A stretch of DNA of 64,000 bases from CBDCZY01 sp965224745 (GCA_965224745.1 CBDCZY010000003.1:434001-498000); one strand, 5' to 3'; counted from the first letter of the stretch, positions 26,455 to 35,161 are shown. Numbers and translations: made by a program. The notes: generated by a model from the letters alone, not told the origin.

Positions 26455-28317
26455 ATGAATGCTAGAGCTCAGAGTCAAGTGCAGTCGTCGGCTACGCCTT
26501 CTTTCACGCCTGCGCCTGTGAATATTGCTCAGCGTAAATGTGCTTGTGGTGGTTCGGCGGGCTTAAGTGGTGAATGCGCCGAGTGTCAGAAAGATAAGTT
26601 AGTTGGGACAAATCATCCTTTCGTGCAAACGAAGTTGAAGATTAGTCAGCCGAATGACAAATATGAGCAGGAAGCGGATCGAGTGGCGGATGAAGTTATG
26701 CGGATGCCGGAGCCGAAGGTTCAGCGACAACTTGGCGTTGAAGAGGATGAAAATGAGGAGACCATTCAAACTAAACTGATTGCTAGCAAAATTACACCGT
26801 TAGTTCAAAGACAGGTTGCTGACGAAGAAGACGAAGAACAAACGATCCAGACAAAGGCTACAGCCAGTAGAAATAATCCAACGGATTCGAGTGATGTTCA
26901 ATGTGGGATAGAAAACCTGAAGCAAAATACAGGTAATCGACTTCCTCAAGACGTTCGTGACTTTATGGAATCCCGCTTTGGGCATAATTTCAATCAAGTG
27001 AAAATACATACTGATAATAAGGCAGTAACTTCGGCGCAATCACTAAATGCTCGCGCCTATACCTTGGGGCAAGATGTTGTCTTCGGTGCTGGTCAGTATT
27101 CGCCAGATACACGAAGCGGACGGCAACTTCTTGCGCATGAATTAACTCATGTTATTCAGCAGTCAAACGAGAACAAGGTTCAGGTTGTTGATCAAGTGGA
27201 TAAAACCCGTGGCCCATCACGTATTACACGAGATTCACCTTCGGTAATCTATCGGCGTCCTGGAGATGATGATTCTGGATATCGAGAAGCAATCGTAAGT
27301 GTCAAATGGTCGAAAGATTCAGCGATATTAACGAGGAGGTTAACAGGTGCAATATCCTCAAGTAAAGATTTTAACGTACCGCGTACTGCTATAGTAGTTC
27401 CACTCATACCTGCGACAAAAAGCTTCCACCGAAAACACATTGAACGACATTTAAATGATAAACCATTAAAAGAAGGTGCTTTTGCCAATATTCAAGTATC
27501 AGCATTTTATACTCCAGGGGATATGTTAGAGAACGTGCGTATCGCCGTCGCAGAAGATGTCGGAAAAAATAAACAGCCTGTGGAGCTACCAGAACAAGCA
27601 TGCGGACCTCAATGCTATGACAGTACCGGTAATGTGTTGTCAGATGAGCAACTGCCAGATTCTTGTAGCCAGGTCTGCGTGGATCAACCCAATTTTGTTA
27701 TTGATGAAGAAACTGAGGCAGTAAAGAACAAGGACGAGGAGCCAACTAAAGACAAGAAAATATGCGGACCCGACATAACTGATTGGTTAATCAATCAAAT
27801 AAATGACAACGAAAATAGTTCAGAGGTTGCCGAAATGCGCAAACGCAATGATGATGATATCACTGGTCTAGATTTAAGTGCTGCTTATGACTGGTATGAA
27901 TTGGTCAAAACTGGCGGACCTTGGGACTTTAAACAGGATCTGGGTGCTTCCATAAGTAGTATTGAGTCTTGCCGACAGAACTGCAGTGGCAGTGTTTTTT
28001 CCATTACATTGGATAATCAGTGCATGACCTTTGAGGTCGCAGCCAATATACACTTTGGCTATGTAGGTCGGGCTGCGGGTTTCAGCGGAGACGTATTGTT
28101 GGATGGTGCCTCAATAGCACAGATCCTTGAATTTCGCGGAGAAACTAAAGATGATATACGAGATGTTCAAGCAATTAAGAAGGGATTTGATCTCTTCAAC
28201 ACAGGTAGCCCGAATGGGTTGAACAATACTGGCTTGGAAAAAAATTATTACGATCAACTTCCCTCAAGGGATGGTGACCCAGATGGCTGTGAGCCATGTT
28301 CGAAGAAACTTTTGTAG
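26455..28317 (+). CDS. eCIS effector 2: DUF4157 with toxin-44-like C-terminus
   Basis: An intact 620-aa paralogue of effector 1. The N-terminal ~250 residues share the Cys cluster (KCACGG, GECAECQ), RVADEVMRMPEPKVQR, the acidic repeats and the DUF4157 core with HELTH at about 228. The C-terminal half is unrelated to effector 1. Residues from about 440 (GPDITDWLIN, WDFKQDLGAS, ANIHFGYVGRAAGFS, LLDGASIAQ) resemble polymorphic toxin type 44, a predicted toxin family; this is from memory of the motif and is not certain. A Cys-rich patch (CGPQCYD, CSQVCVD) precedes it. Its stop lies in the downstream repeat. Confidence 0.8.
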   Translation: MNARAQSQVQSSATPSFTPAPVNIAQRKCACGGSAGLSGECAECQKDKLVGTNHPFVQTKLKISQPNDKYEQEADRVADEVMRMPEPKVQRQLGVEEDENEETIQTKLIASKITPLVQRQVADEEDEEQTIQTKATASRNNPTDSSDVQCGIENLKQNTGNRLPQDVRDFMESRFGHNFNQVKIHTDNKAVTSAQSLNARAYTLGQDVVFGAGQYSPDTRSGRQLLAHELTHVIQQSNENKVQVVDQVDKTRGPSRITRDSPSVIYRRPGDDDSGYREAIVSVKWSKDSAILTRRLTGAISSSKDFNVPRTAIVVPLIPATKSFHRKHIERHLNDKPLKEGAFANIQVSAFYTPGDMLENVRIAVAEDVGKNKQPVELPEQACGPQCYDSTGNVLSDEQLPDSCSQVCVDQPNFVIDEETEAVKNKDEEPTKDKKICGPDITDWLINQINDNENSSEVAEMRKRNDDDITGLDLSAAYDWYELVKTGGPWDFKQDLGASISSIESCRQNCSGSVFSITLDNQCMTFEVAANIHFGYVGRAAGFSGDVLLDGASIAQILEFRGETKDDIRDVQAIKKGFDLFNTGSPNGLNNTGLEKNYYDQLPSRDGDPDGCEPCSKKLL

Positions 28318-28421
28318 GATGCATTTGTTGCACCAAACAAAGGCAAGGTAACAACGAACAATGAATATTTTACGAGCTCATTAAAAAAACGGATACCCAT
28401 GGTGCATAAAATGCACCCTAC
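28314..28421. repeat. MITE-like element after effector 2
   Basis: A 108-bp segment bounded by inverted repeats GTAGGATGCATTTGTTGCAC and the complement of TGCATAAAATGCACCCTAC (about 19 of 22 bp match). It contains no gene and supplies the stop codon of effector 2. A diverged copy follows effector 1. Confidence 0.7.
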
Positions 28422-28532
28422 TTTTGAACAATTGATTAATGTCAAATTATCGGAGAGCGAAGGGTGTGATTAAAAGTGATGCAACATGTTAAGATTGTAT
28501 TTTATAGAGTTGAAATATAAAAGAAAATATAC

Positions 28533-28814
28533 ATGAACAAAACCATCCCCGAAAAAGATATAAAGCTACTCGAACTTCTAAATGAACATCCCATACTACG
28601 CCATCGTGTTGAGGCATTAATGGCTATCGTAGAAGATGACGATGAAACGATTGAGAAAGCGGATGCAGCGGAGCAACGCGTCATTGAAGAGGTTCGAAAA
28701 ATAGGTCACGCAGCACTTTCCGAGTGGGCAGAAAGTAAAAATAAGCGCAATGAAGCTGAATTGAAAGAACAACCCGAATTACGTATTGCAGGAAAAAAAA
28801 CTGTGGTGGCATAG
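28533..28814 (+). CDS. ISKra4 transposase, N-terminal frame
   Basis: The 93-aa frame matches the helical N-terminus of ISKra4-type transposases and ends RIAGKK-TVVA. The next frame begins inside it at 28786 and carries the expected continuation KKLWWHSTF. The switch falls at a run of eight A (28793-28800) and needs +1 or loss of one A. Slippage during transcription or a recent indel could explain it. Confidence 0.7.
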   Translation: MNKTIPEKDIKLLELLNEHPILRHRVEALMAIVEDDDETIEKADAAEQRVIEEVRKIGHAALSEWAESKNKRNEAELKEQPELRIAGKKTVVA

Positions 28815-29850
28815 TACCTTTGATATTATCGAAATTGAAGAAACCCTCTTTCGTGAGTCAACCCATATCGTTCGTACTTTTTCAGATCAAGCGAATGTGA
28901 CCTGCCGAAGTACCTCGACGCCTTTACAACGGGCCATCACAGATTTTGGAGCAGACCAGCCATTTGGCCAAGTCAACGCTAAACTCCAAGAACATTATGG
29001 AATAGAGGTACCGGTGAGTAGTATTAGGTTCATCACAGAGCATCATGGCAAAGCGATATTTGAACAAACAGACCTTGTCAGTGACTGGCCAGATACCTCA
29101 GGTACAAAACACGTCATTGCAGAGACAGATGGAGGCATGGTTCCTGTGGTGACCATTGATCCTGAAGCAAAAGATAAGCGAAAAGAAAAAACACTGGGCT
29201 GGCAAGAACTGCGACTTTGTATTGCCCATGAATGTGGCAGTCGGACGCTGCATTATGGAGGAAACTTTTCTGGGGGTATTGAAGAAACAGGTCGCCAGTT
29301 ATTTGATTGCGCGATGAATGTAAACTTTGGCCAACAAACACACGTGCATTCGGTAGGCGATGGCGCATCCTGGATCAAGCGCCAAGTGGATGAACAATTT
29401 GGCGAAAATGGAACCTATTTAATCGACTTAATGCATCTTTGTGAATACTTGGCAGAAGCGGCACCTAGCTGTACAGGTGACTCGGCATTATGGTTAGATG
29501 AACAAAAACAACGTTTGAAAATCAATCAGGCCAGCCTTGTTCTTGAAACCCTATTGCCGTTTCTTGAACCATCCGAAACGGATGATGAGAAAGCGCCGGT
29601 TCGTAGGGCTTACCGCTACTTGAGAAATCGTCTGGATCAAGTTGATTATCAAGGTGCGATAGAAAAAGGACTTCCAATCGGTTCAGGTGAAATTGAAAGC
29701 GCTCACCGTTACATTGTTCAAGCTCGGCTTAAGCGTCCTGGAGCTTGGTGGTCACCCAATAATATAGATTATATGTTGGCTTTGCGATTATGTAGAATCA
29801 ATCAACGATGGGAAAATTACTGGCAAGATGTTAGGCAAAAGGCGGCATGA
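28786..29850 (+). CDS. ISKra4 transposase, catalytic frame
   Basis: The 354-aa frame holds the catalytic core of an ISKra4-family transposase: VIAETDGGMVPV (first acidic residue), HVHSVGDGASWI (second) and LPIGSGEIESAHRYIVQARLKRPGAWW (the glutamate region). It is complete at the C-terminus. It depends on frame switching from the upstream ORF, so activity is uncertain. Confidence 0.8.
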   Translation: MQEKKLWWHSTFDIIEIEETLFRESTHIVRTFSDQANVTCRSTSTPLQRAITDFGADQPFGQVNAKLQEHYGIEVPVSSIRFITEHHGKAIFEQTDLVSDWPDTSGTKHVIAETDGGMVPVVTIDPEAKDKRKEKTLGWQELRLCIAHECGSRTLHYGGNFSGGIEETGRQLFDCAMNVNFGQQTHVHSVGDGASWIKRQVDEQFGENGTYLIDLMHLCEYLAEAAPSCTGDSALWLDEQKQRLKINQASLVLETLLPFLEPSETDDEKAPVRRAYRYLRNRLDQVDYQGAIEKGLPIGSGEIESAHRYIVQARLKRPGAWWSPNNIDYMLALRLCRINQRWENYWQDVRQKAA

Positions 29851-29884
29851 TGAAAATTTAGTCTTGCATCACTTTTAATCGTAC

Positions 29885-30292
29885 CCGATCGACATACTAA
29901 AATAGACTGGGCGCATTTAATCAAAGAATTGGTTGATCAGTATTTTCCGGACAAGAAAATTGTTCTGGTGATGGATAATTTAAATACGCATAAGTTGAGT
30001 TCATTATATGACGCGTTTGAACCAGAAGAAGCAAAACGCATTGCTGAAAGACTGGAGCTTCATTATACGCCGAAGCATGGCAGTTGGCTGGATATGGCAG
30101 AGATCGAGATCGGGGTGTTAAGTCGCCAGTGCCTGAATCGAAGAATACCTGACCAAGACACATTACGAACTGAAATAAACGCATGGCAAGAACAACGCAA
30201 TCAAAAAGCTGTTGGTGTGAACTGGCGATTTACGACTGAGGATGCCAGAATAAAACTGAAATCACTCTATCCTTCAATACAATGTTGATGGA
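29885..30292 (+). pseudogene. IS630 transposase 3' fragment
   Basis: From CCGATCGACATAC onward this is identical to the last ~400 bp of the IS630 element at 50523-51750, including the DDE-domain part VLVMDNLNTHKLSS, the catalytic SWLDMAEIEIGV and the right end GGAGTACTAG. The 5' part is missing, cut by the ISKra4 element. Confidence 0.9.
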
Positions 30293-30298
30293 GTACTA

Positions 30299-30363
30299 GT
30301 TTTGAATGCGATTTTTTTAAGAAGGTGGCTTAAAGAAGTGTCCTGTTTTTGTTGACCATTACA
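30299..30363 (+). mobile_element. Right-end fragment of the second IS3 type
   Basis: These 65 bp match the 3' end of the IS3 element at 54947-56219, from TTTGAATGCG to the terminal CCATTACA. Only the end remains. Confidence 0.8.
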
Positions 30364-30385
30364 AAAGCTGGTGGGTTCGTATAAT

Positions 30386-30917
30386 GGACTAAAGTCCGGA
30401 TACGGGTCGCAAGACCCGTTTACGCCTCAGTCTTAAAATTGTCGTCACCTTTTGGCTCAAAATGGTGCTCTAAATAATTCTTGATCATTTCTTCTGTTAA
30501 TTCGCCAGATGTCATACAGAAATATCCTCGAGCCCAAAAATGTCGCCCCCAATATCTCTTTTTTAAATCAGGGAAACTTTCAAATATTTTAGAAGCACTT
30601 CTCCCTTGTATTCTTCTCATTATTTCGCTAGGTGCTAAATTTGGTGGTGCTGATACTAGCAAATGTACATGGTCTTTACTCACTACTCCTTTTAATATTT
30701 CAATTTCAAATGCCTCACAAGTTTGCCGAATTAATTCTCGTACTTTTAATCCAACATCTCCTCTTAATATTTGATATCTATACTTCGTCACAAATACAAA
30801 ATGATACTGGATTTTAAAAACTGTATGACTGCCATATCTATATTCCATAGCACCTCCTAAACTAATGTCTAAAATGGCTATTCTAAATCATAGATAAATC
30901 TGACCGCCTAAAGGCGG
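30386..30917 (-). mobile_element. IS200-like element
   Basis: A single tnpA gene is bracketed by subterminal hairpins: GGACTAAAGTCC (30386-30397), ACGGGTC-GCAA-GACCCGT (30402-30419) and CCGCCTAAAGGCGG (30904-30917). Hairpin ends without inverted repeats are typical of IS200/IS605. Outer boundaries are approximate. Confidence 0.75.
30420..30848 (-). CDS. IS200/IS605 TnpA (HUH Y1 transposase)
   Basis: A complete 142-aa single-strand transposase. The HUH motif is VSKDHVHLLVSAP, and the catalytic tyrosine lies in the late helix (EEMIKNYLEHHF). It nicks and joins single-stranded DNA at hairpin ends. ATG follows AGGAGGTGCT. No tnpB accompanies it. Confidence 0.92.
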   Translation of the reverse strand: MEYRYGSHTVFKIQYHFVFVTKYRYQILRGDVGLKVRELIRQTCEAFEIEILKGVVSKDHVHLLVSAPPNLAPSEIMRRIQGRSASKIFESFPDLKKRYWGRHFWARGYFCMTSGELTEEMIKNYLEHHFEPKGDDNFKTEA

Positions 30918-31062
30918 TGGTTTTAACCTTTATTAGGGACTAATAAATGAGTTAGGTTCTCCTACAGAGGACTTGCACCTCATTAGTTCACGCCCATGCT
31001 AGGCGTACACCAGGCGTTGCAGCTGAACTTAGCGTAATGCCTTTGCCTGAGAAAATTTTGTC

Positions 31063-31090
31063 TTGATTAACACGTATTCCGTGCTATCAT
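31063..31090 (+). promoter_or_regulatory. Promoter of HigBA-type pair 1
   Basis: TTGATT, 16 bp, TATCAT. The -10 box ends 6 bp before the GTG start at 31097, so the transcript may be leaderless. The palindrome CACG-TATTC-CGTG between the boxes could be an operator. Confidence 0.45.
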
Positions 31091-31096
31091 GTTCTT

Positions 31097-31390
31097 GTGA
31101 TCGTATCGTTCAAGGATAAAGCTACCGAAGATATATTTAACGGAGTTAATTCAAGACAGGCCAGAAAAGCTTGCCCACAAACATTGTGGCGAATTGCGGC
31201 AAGGAAATTAGATCAATTAGATTCAGTTCAGGCCTTGGAAGAATTAAAGGTTCCTCCGGGGAACCGGTTGGAAGGCCTTTCTGGAGATAGAGAAAATTCG
31301 TACAGCATCCGTATCAATGAACAATATCGAATTTGTTTTACCTGGGAAGAATTAGACCCAGCAAATGTAGAAATAACTGATTATCATTGA
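31097..31390 (+). CDS. HigB-type toxin of pair 1
   Basis: A 97-aa RelE/HigB-fold mRNA interferase. Family features are the N-terminal FKDKATEDIF, the middle helix CPQTLWRIAARKLDQLDSV and the C-terminal strands with NSYSIRINEQYRICFTWEE, including the conserved Arg before CF. HigB toxins cut mRNA on ribosomes. GTG 31097 starts the frame. The antitoxin follows 9 bp later, and the pair ends in an attC site, so it is a cassette. Confidence 0.9.
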   Translation: MIVSFKDKATEDIFNGVNSRQARKACPQTLWRIAARKLDQLDSVQALEELKVPPGNRLEGLSGDRENSYSIRINEQYRICFTWEELDPANVEITDYH

Positions 31391-31399
31391 AGGTAAAAT

Positions 31400-31717
31400 A
31401 TGATGAGAGTTCCGACCCATAGAGAACCCACCCATCCAGGGGAAATGTTACGAGAAGAATTTCTTGTCCCCATGAACATAACGCAACGTGAGCTGGCGGA
31501 GGCGATTCGTGTTCCTTATCAGCGCATTAATGAGTTAGTTAATCAAAAGCGAGGGGTAACTCCAAGCACAGCTTTACGGTTGGGCAAGTTTTTTGGCATA
31601 TCGCCTGGTTTTTGGCTAAACCTTCAAATGAGGTGGGAGTTATATAAAGCACAAAAGATTGAGAAAAATGAAATTGAATCAATTCAAGATTTTAAGCATG
31701 TGCAAAAAATGGCATAA
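31400..31717 (+). CDS. HigA-type antitoxin of pair 1
   Basis: A 105-aa XRE-type antitoxin starting with the HigA hallmark THPGEMLREEFL, followed by a helix-turn-helix (TQRELAEAIRVPYQRINELVN) and FFGISPGFWLNLQ. It neutralises the upstream toxin and represses the promoter. Its stop codon TAA overlaps the attC site that begins at 31712. Confidence 0.93.
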   Translation: MMRVPTHREPTHPGEMLREEFLVPMNITQRELAEAIRVPYQRINELVNQKRGVTPSTALRLGKFFGISPGFWLNLQMRWELYKAQKIEKNEIESIQDFKHVQKMA

Positions 31718-31768
31718 CGAACAAGGTTAGATTGTGATCGCGAAGCGAGCCACAATCTGAACCGTTTG
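31712..31768 (+). repeat. attC site, interrupted by a group II intron
   Basis: GCATAAC (R'' box) begins a stem AGGTTAGATTGTG paired with CACAATCTGAACC. It matches the attC sites at 42421 and 54671 base for base apart from the loop, but after CCGTTTG the R' box is replaced by intron sequence. Confidence 0.8.
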
Positions 31769-31808
31769 GTCGAGTAAGCAAGGGGAACCTCCCCCCAAGC
31801 TTCTCACA

Positions 31809-31842
31809 GAACCGTACGTGAACCTCTCGATTCATACGGCTC
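31809..31842 (-). ncRNA. Group II intron domain V
   Basis: On the minus strand 5'-GAGCCGTATG and CGTACGGTTC-3' pair to form the standard 34-nt catalytic hairpin with a GAGA-type loop region. Confidence 0.85.
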
Positions 31843-31853
31843 TTATCATTCAG

Positions 31854-31978
31854 TCAAGCCCGTAGCAAATTCCAGTGCATAAAATAACTTGGATACTTGC
31901 ACTTTATGCGCTTAACCCAATTTTCCGCCGTCCTAAAATTACTACCGTGCTTCTTATATTTCCTGATCACCCATCGAT
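31854..31978 (-). pseudogene. Group II intron maturase, C-terminal fragment
   Basis: About 40 residues (RWVIRKYKKHGSN, NWVKRIKCKYPSYFMHW) match the end of group II intron-encoded reverse transcriptases. The rest of the gene is missing because the intron is cut at 31978. Confidence 0.75.
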
Positions 31979-32208
31979 TGTAATGGTCAAGTTTTCTTGG
32001 AAAGATTTTAAGCCGCTTTTTTCATTTCTTTAGTTTTTTGATGTGGTGTTTTGTAATCAATAGCAGAATGGAGCCTTTTATAATTGTAAAAGCTAATATA
32101 GCCAGTCACGGCACTCTCTACCGCAGAATGATTAATAAAACTCAAATAATTCAGTCGCTCTGTTTTTAAATTCCTAAAAAACCTCTCCATCACAGCATTG
32201 ACGCTCCT
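31979..32208 (-). mobile_element. IS3 fragment (right end, inverted)
   Basis: A 230-bp piece of an IS3 element related to copy 1, in inverted orientation, from its TGTAATGGTC end into OrfB. The OrfB remnant (ERFFRNLKTERLNYLSFINH) differs from copy 1 at several residues, so it came from an older insertion. Confidence 0.85.
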
Positions 32209-32273
32209 TGTAATGGTCTAATAATCTTGGAAGGATTTATAGCTTATAATCCAACCCAAAATTAGGATAAAAA

Positions 32274-32597
32274 ATGACCGAAATAACCACAGTAAAACCT
32301 AAAACAACCTTCACCACAGAACAGCGTCTAGACTACGCTAAACTCATGGTAAATGAAGGATATACCAATAAGCAGGTAATGGAAATATCAGGAGCAGGTG
32401 ACTCTGCTGTGAGGCGATGGAAAAAGCAATATTTAGATGAACTCAAAGGTAATACACCTCAGGATAAGCAAGCGTTAACCCCAGAACAACAGAAAATACA
32501 AAGCCTAGAGAAGCAATTATGGCGAGCTAAAAGGGATAATGAAATACTAAAAAAGGCCACAGCCTTCTTTGTTCGAGACAACAACAATCTGAATTGA
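32274..32597 (+). CDS. IS3 OrfA, copy 2
   Basis: The 107-aa protein is identical to OrfA at 23238-23561, with the same helix-turn-helix and leucine-zipper-like helix. It is intact although its OrfB partner is disrupted. Confidence 0.93.
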   Translation: MTEITTVKPKTTFTTEQRLDYAKLMVNEGYTNKQVMEISGAGDSAVRRWKKQYLDELKGNTPQDKQALTPEQQKIQSLEKQLWRAKRDNEILKKATAFFVRDNNNLN

Positions 32598-33354
32598 TTG
32601 TTGAAATAAAGAAGGCTTCTCCAGGCTATCAAACAACAGAGCTTTGCACACTATTTAATATAGCTCTCAGTACACACTACTATCAGATTAATAATCAAAT
32701 GAGCGATGAAGAACAAGAAACCATAGAACAAATTAAATTGATAGCCATTGAAACTCAGCATACCTATGGTAAACGAAGGACTCAGGTTGAATTAGCTAAC
32801 AGAGGGATTGAAATAGGCGTTTATAAAACAGCTTCATTAATGAAAAAATCGAATGTCATTGCCATAAAACCTAAAAAGCGACACAGCTATCCAGCGGGAG
32901 AAGTCCACAAGAAAGCGGATCATTTACTTAAACGACAGTTTAATCCCAGTACTGTTCATACGCACTGGGTAGGTGACATTACCTACATTAAAACCTATAC
33001 AGGCTGGAGCTATTTAGCTTGTATACTTGATCTTGGGTCAAGAGAAATTATGGGCTGGGCATTATCAGAAGAACCCAATGCAGAGCTTGCAAAGTCAGCA
33101 TTAGAACATGCGATTAATAAACACAAGCCAGATACTCAACAATTAATGTTTCATTCAGACCAAGGGGTTCAATATTCAGCCAATCTATTTGTTGATTATC
33201 TTCATGACTTGGATATAACACAAAGTATGAGCCGTCGAGCTAATTGCTGGGATAATGCTGTGATGGAGCGGTTTTTTAGGAATTTAAAAACAGAGAGGCT
33301 GAACTATTTGAGTTTTATTAATTACTCCTCTGTAGTCAGTGCTGTGACTAGCTA

Positions 33355-35035
33355 GTTTCCGTCCAAAAACAGCGAATTATTTGCTATAAAAAAAATGACA
33401 CCAGACCAGTCGCCAAAAATGAATTGCTTTGTACGGTAGGGTTTGCTGCATATTGGTCAACCCTCAATCTTTTTGTAAAAATTACATTTTTTAGGCACAT
33501 CTTTCCTGAGGAACTATTACACCCTTGATCAGCCTGTTTGTGGTTACCCTAATTTTAACTAGGGTGCTTGTAATCGAGCCATTATCACTAAATTGTGTGT
33601 AACCACCGATGACCACACATAGTTTTTAAAATGCTCTAGACCTTTCCAGTTACAGCGAGACAAGCCAAAGCATCGTTTCAAGTAAGAGATACCGGCTTCA
33701 ATTCCAGCTCTGAAATTTCTGAGCTTTCTGTAAACCCAGGGGCTTTTCGTCATCTCAAGTATGGCTAACCCTTTTTTCTTATGGAAAGCAACATCTTTTA
33801 TGTTTCGTTGTTTAGCCGTGTCGAGATTTTCTTTGCTGGCATACCCCCCGTCTGCTGCGACTTGCCTGGGCGCCTTACCATAGTGGTCAATATGACGATC
33901 CACCATGGGGATGAACTGTTCCGAATCAGCCGGGTTACCCGTTTCAACGACAACATCCAGTACCATACCACTGCGACCCGTACTTAAATTCAGTTTGTGT
34001 CCATATTGTATATCCCGGCTGCCTTTAACAATAATATCGCTGTGTGCTTCAAACAGACTGAATACTTTTTCCGATGCGGGGACTTTCTCTCCATTAAACA
34101 CACGTCTTGTCGTTTGATTGATGACCTGATCAATCAAAGGCAGATAATGATTGACCTCCAGGCGCCAATATTCCCAGCCGGGTGGCGGTTTTACATGACC
34201 GGCTATTTGCGCATTGTTGAGGTACTGACGTGTCTTTTTCGTGTAGTGAACAAGATCACTGTATAAGGCTTTTTTCTTATCCTTTCCACGGGTATAGATA
34301 ATTGCACGCGCACGTTTTTTTGCTGCGCGATAATGGTGATGGCAGTCAAATTCCAAACCCATTTCGCTGGCTTGATTGAGTAATCTCGTCATCACCCGCA
34401 CGGCATCCCATAACAGGCTACTGTCGGTTGGTTCGTGGATATGTGTTTCTGTGACGGTACTATCAATGCGCAACATGCTGCCTTTTTCAATGCCGGTTTT
34501 ATTGGCATCATTGAGCAATGCCAGGTTAATACGTTCCCATGTCGGGTCGAGTATCCGGCTGATTGCCCCTTGCAAAGCCGACTTCTTGGGGACAAATCCA
34601 TCGCTCAGCCGGGCAAATGTTTGACACGAGACCGAATCCAGCAAAACAAATGATAATTCTTCATAACTGAGTTGCCGATGTTGCTTTAAGATCGCGCAAC
34701 GTAATATGGATTCAACTGACATCCCTTTTCGACCACTTTCATCTTTTAAATCGATCGTGCAGATGTCTTTTTCTACCCAATCCAGTATTTCTCTATGTTC
34801 ATCCAATATCATGGAAATAATTTTTAATTCTTGGCCAATCTCGTGTTCAACATAATTATCGAATATACTTGTCTGTAGGCGTTGTTTTTGGCGCATCTTT
34901 TTCCCTCGGCTTTTTTTAATTATGTTTAGAATCAATTGCTTAGATTATAAGCATACCAGAATTAGCCGGGGAATTCATCTTGTTTTTGTGATTTTTTCTA
35001 TGTTTTTCATAGGGTTGTAGTTTATGGATGAGAAC
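33355..35035 (-). mobile_element. ISNCY/IS5-like element nested in IS3 copy 2
   Basis: The 1681-bp element has imperfect inverted repeats (GTTTCCGTCCAAAAAC against GTTCTCATCCATAAAC) and a 6-bp target duplication TAGCTA (33349-33354, 35036-35041). It carries one transposase gene on the minus strand. Confidence 0.85.
33559..34896 (-). CDS. DDE transposase (ISNCY-like)
   Basis: A complete 445-aa DDE transposase. Acidic residues are in MLRIDSTVTETH, QVAADGGYAS and NFRAGIEAGISYLKR; the N-terminus QTSIFDNYVEHEIG and the Asn/Gly-rich YGHKLNLSTGRSG are typical of ISNCY-type proteins with an IS5-like core. I chose ATG 34896 (GAGGG upstream); 13 extra codons upstream look non-coding. Family naming is tentative between ISNCY and a distant IS5 group. 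Confidence 0.82.
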   Translation of the reverse strand: MRQKQRLQTSIFDNYVEHEIGQELKIISMILDEHREILDWVEKDICTIDLKDESGRKGMSVESILRCAILKQHRQLSYEELSFVLLDSVSCQTFARLSDGFVPKKSALQGAISRILDPTWERINLALLNDANKTGIEKGSMLRIDSTVTETHIHEPTDSSLLWDAVRVMTRLLNQASEMGLEFDCHHHYRAAKKRARAIIYTRGKDKKKALYSDLVHYTKKTRQYLNNAQIAGHVKPPPGWEYWRLEVNHYLPLIDQVINQTTRRVFNGEKVPASEKVFSLFEAHSDIIVKGSRDIQYGHKLNLSTGRSGMVLDVVVETGNPADSEQFIPMVDRHIDHYGKAPRQVAADGGYASKENLDTAKQRNIKDVAFHKKKGLAILEMTKSPWVYRKLRNFRAGIEAGISYLKRCFGLSRCNWKGLEHFKNYVWSSVVTHNLVIMARLQAP

Positions 35036-35161
35036 TAGCTATATTAGTTTCTATAACTATAAAAGGTTACATTCTGCTATTGATTATAAAACCCCTCATC
35101 AAAAAACCAAAGAAATGAAAAAAGCGGCTTAAAATCCTTCCAAGAAAACTTGACCATTACA

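Larger units (their letters stand above)
28462..29886 (+). mobile_element. ISKra4-type insertion sequence
   Basis: The 1425-bp element has near-perfect inverted repeats starting GGGTGTGATTAAAAGTGATG on the left and the complement of ATCACTTTTAATCGTACCC on the right. I see no target duplication. The right end abuts an IS630 fragment. Confidence 0.8.
31769..31978 (-). mobile_element. Group II intron 3' fragment inside attC
   Basis: Read on the minus strand this is the end of a group II intron: the tail of a maturase ORF, then a 34-nt domain V (31809-31842, GAGCCGTATG to CACGTACGGTTC) and a short domain VI-like hairpin with GGGG pairs. The 3' end lies in the attC site, the known habit of class C attC introns. 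The 5' part is lost at an IS3 fragment. Confidence 0.82.
32594..35132 (+). pseudogene. IS3 OrfB, copy 2, split by a nested transposon
   Basis: OrfB is identical to copy 1 up to SAVTS near 33352, where another element is inserted. The last ~30 codons (YISFYNYKRLHSAIDYKTP) reappear at 35042-35132. All three catalytic residues lie in the first part, but the truncated protein lacks its C-terminus. Confidence 0.93.
32209..35161 (+). mobile_element. IS3 family element, copy 2, with a nested IS
   Basis: The element has the same ends as copy 1. After removing the nested element and its 6-bp duplication the length is again 1266 bp. The flanking triplets (CCT, CTC) do not match, so this copy has probably been through recombination or deletion. 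Confidence 0.93.

Noticed and set aside
30960..31060. Possible further attC half-site before pair 1
   Set aside because: GCGTTGCAGCTGAACTTAGCG looks attC-like, but no matching R'' half or clear R' box was found.
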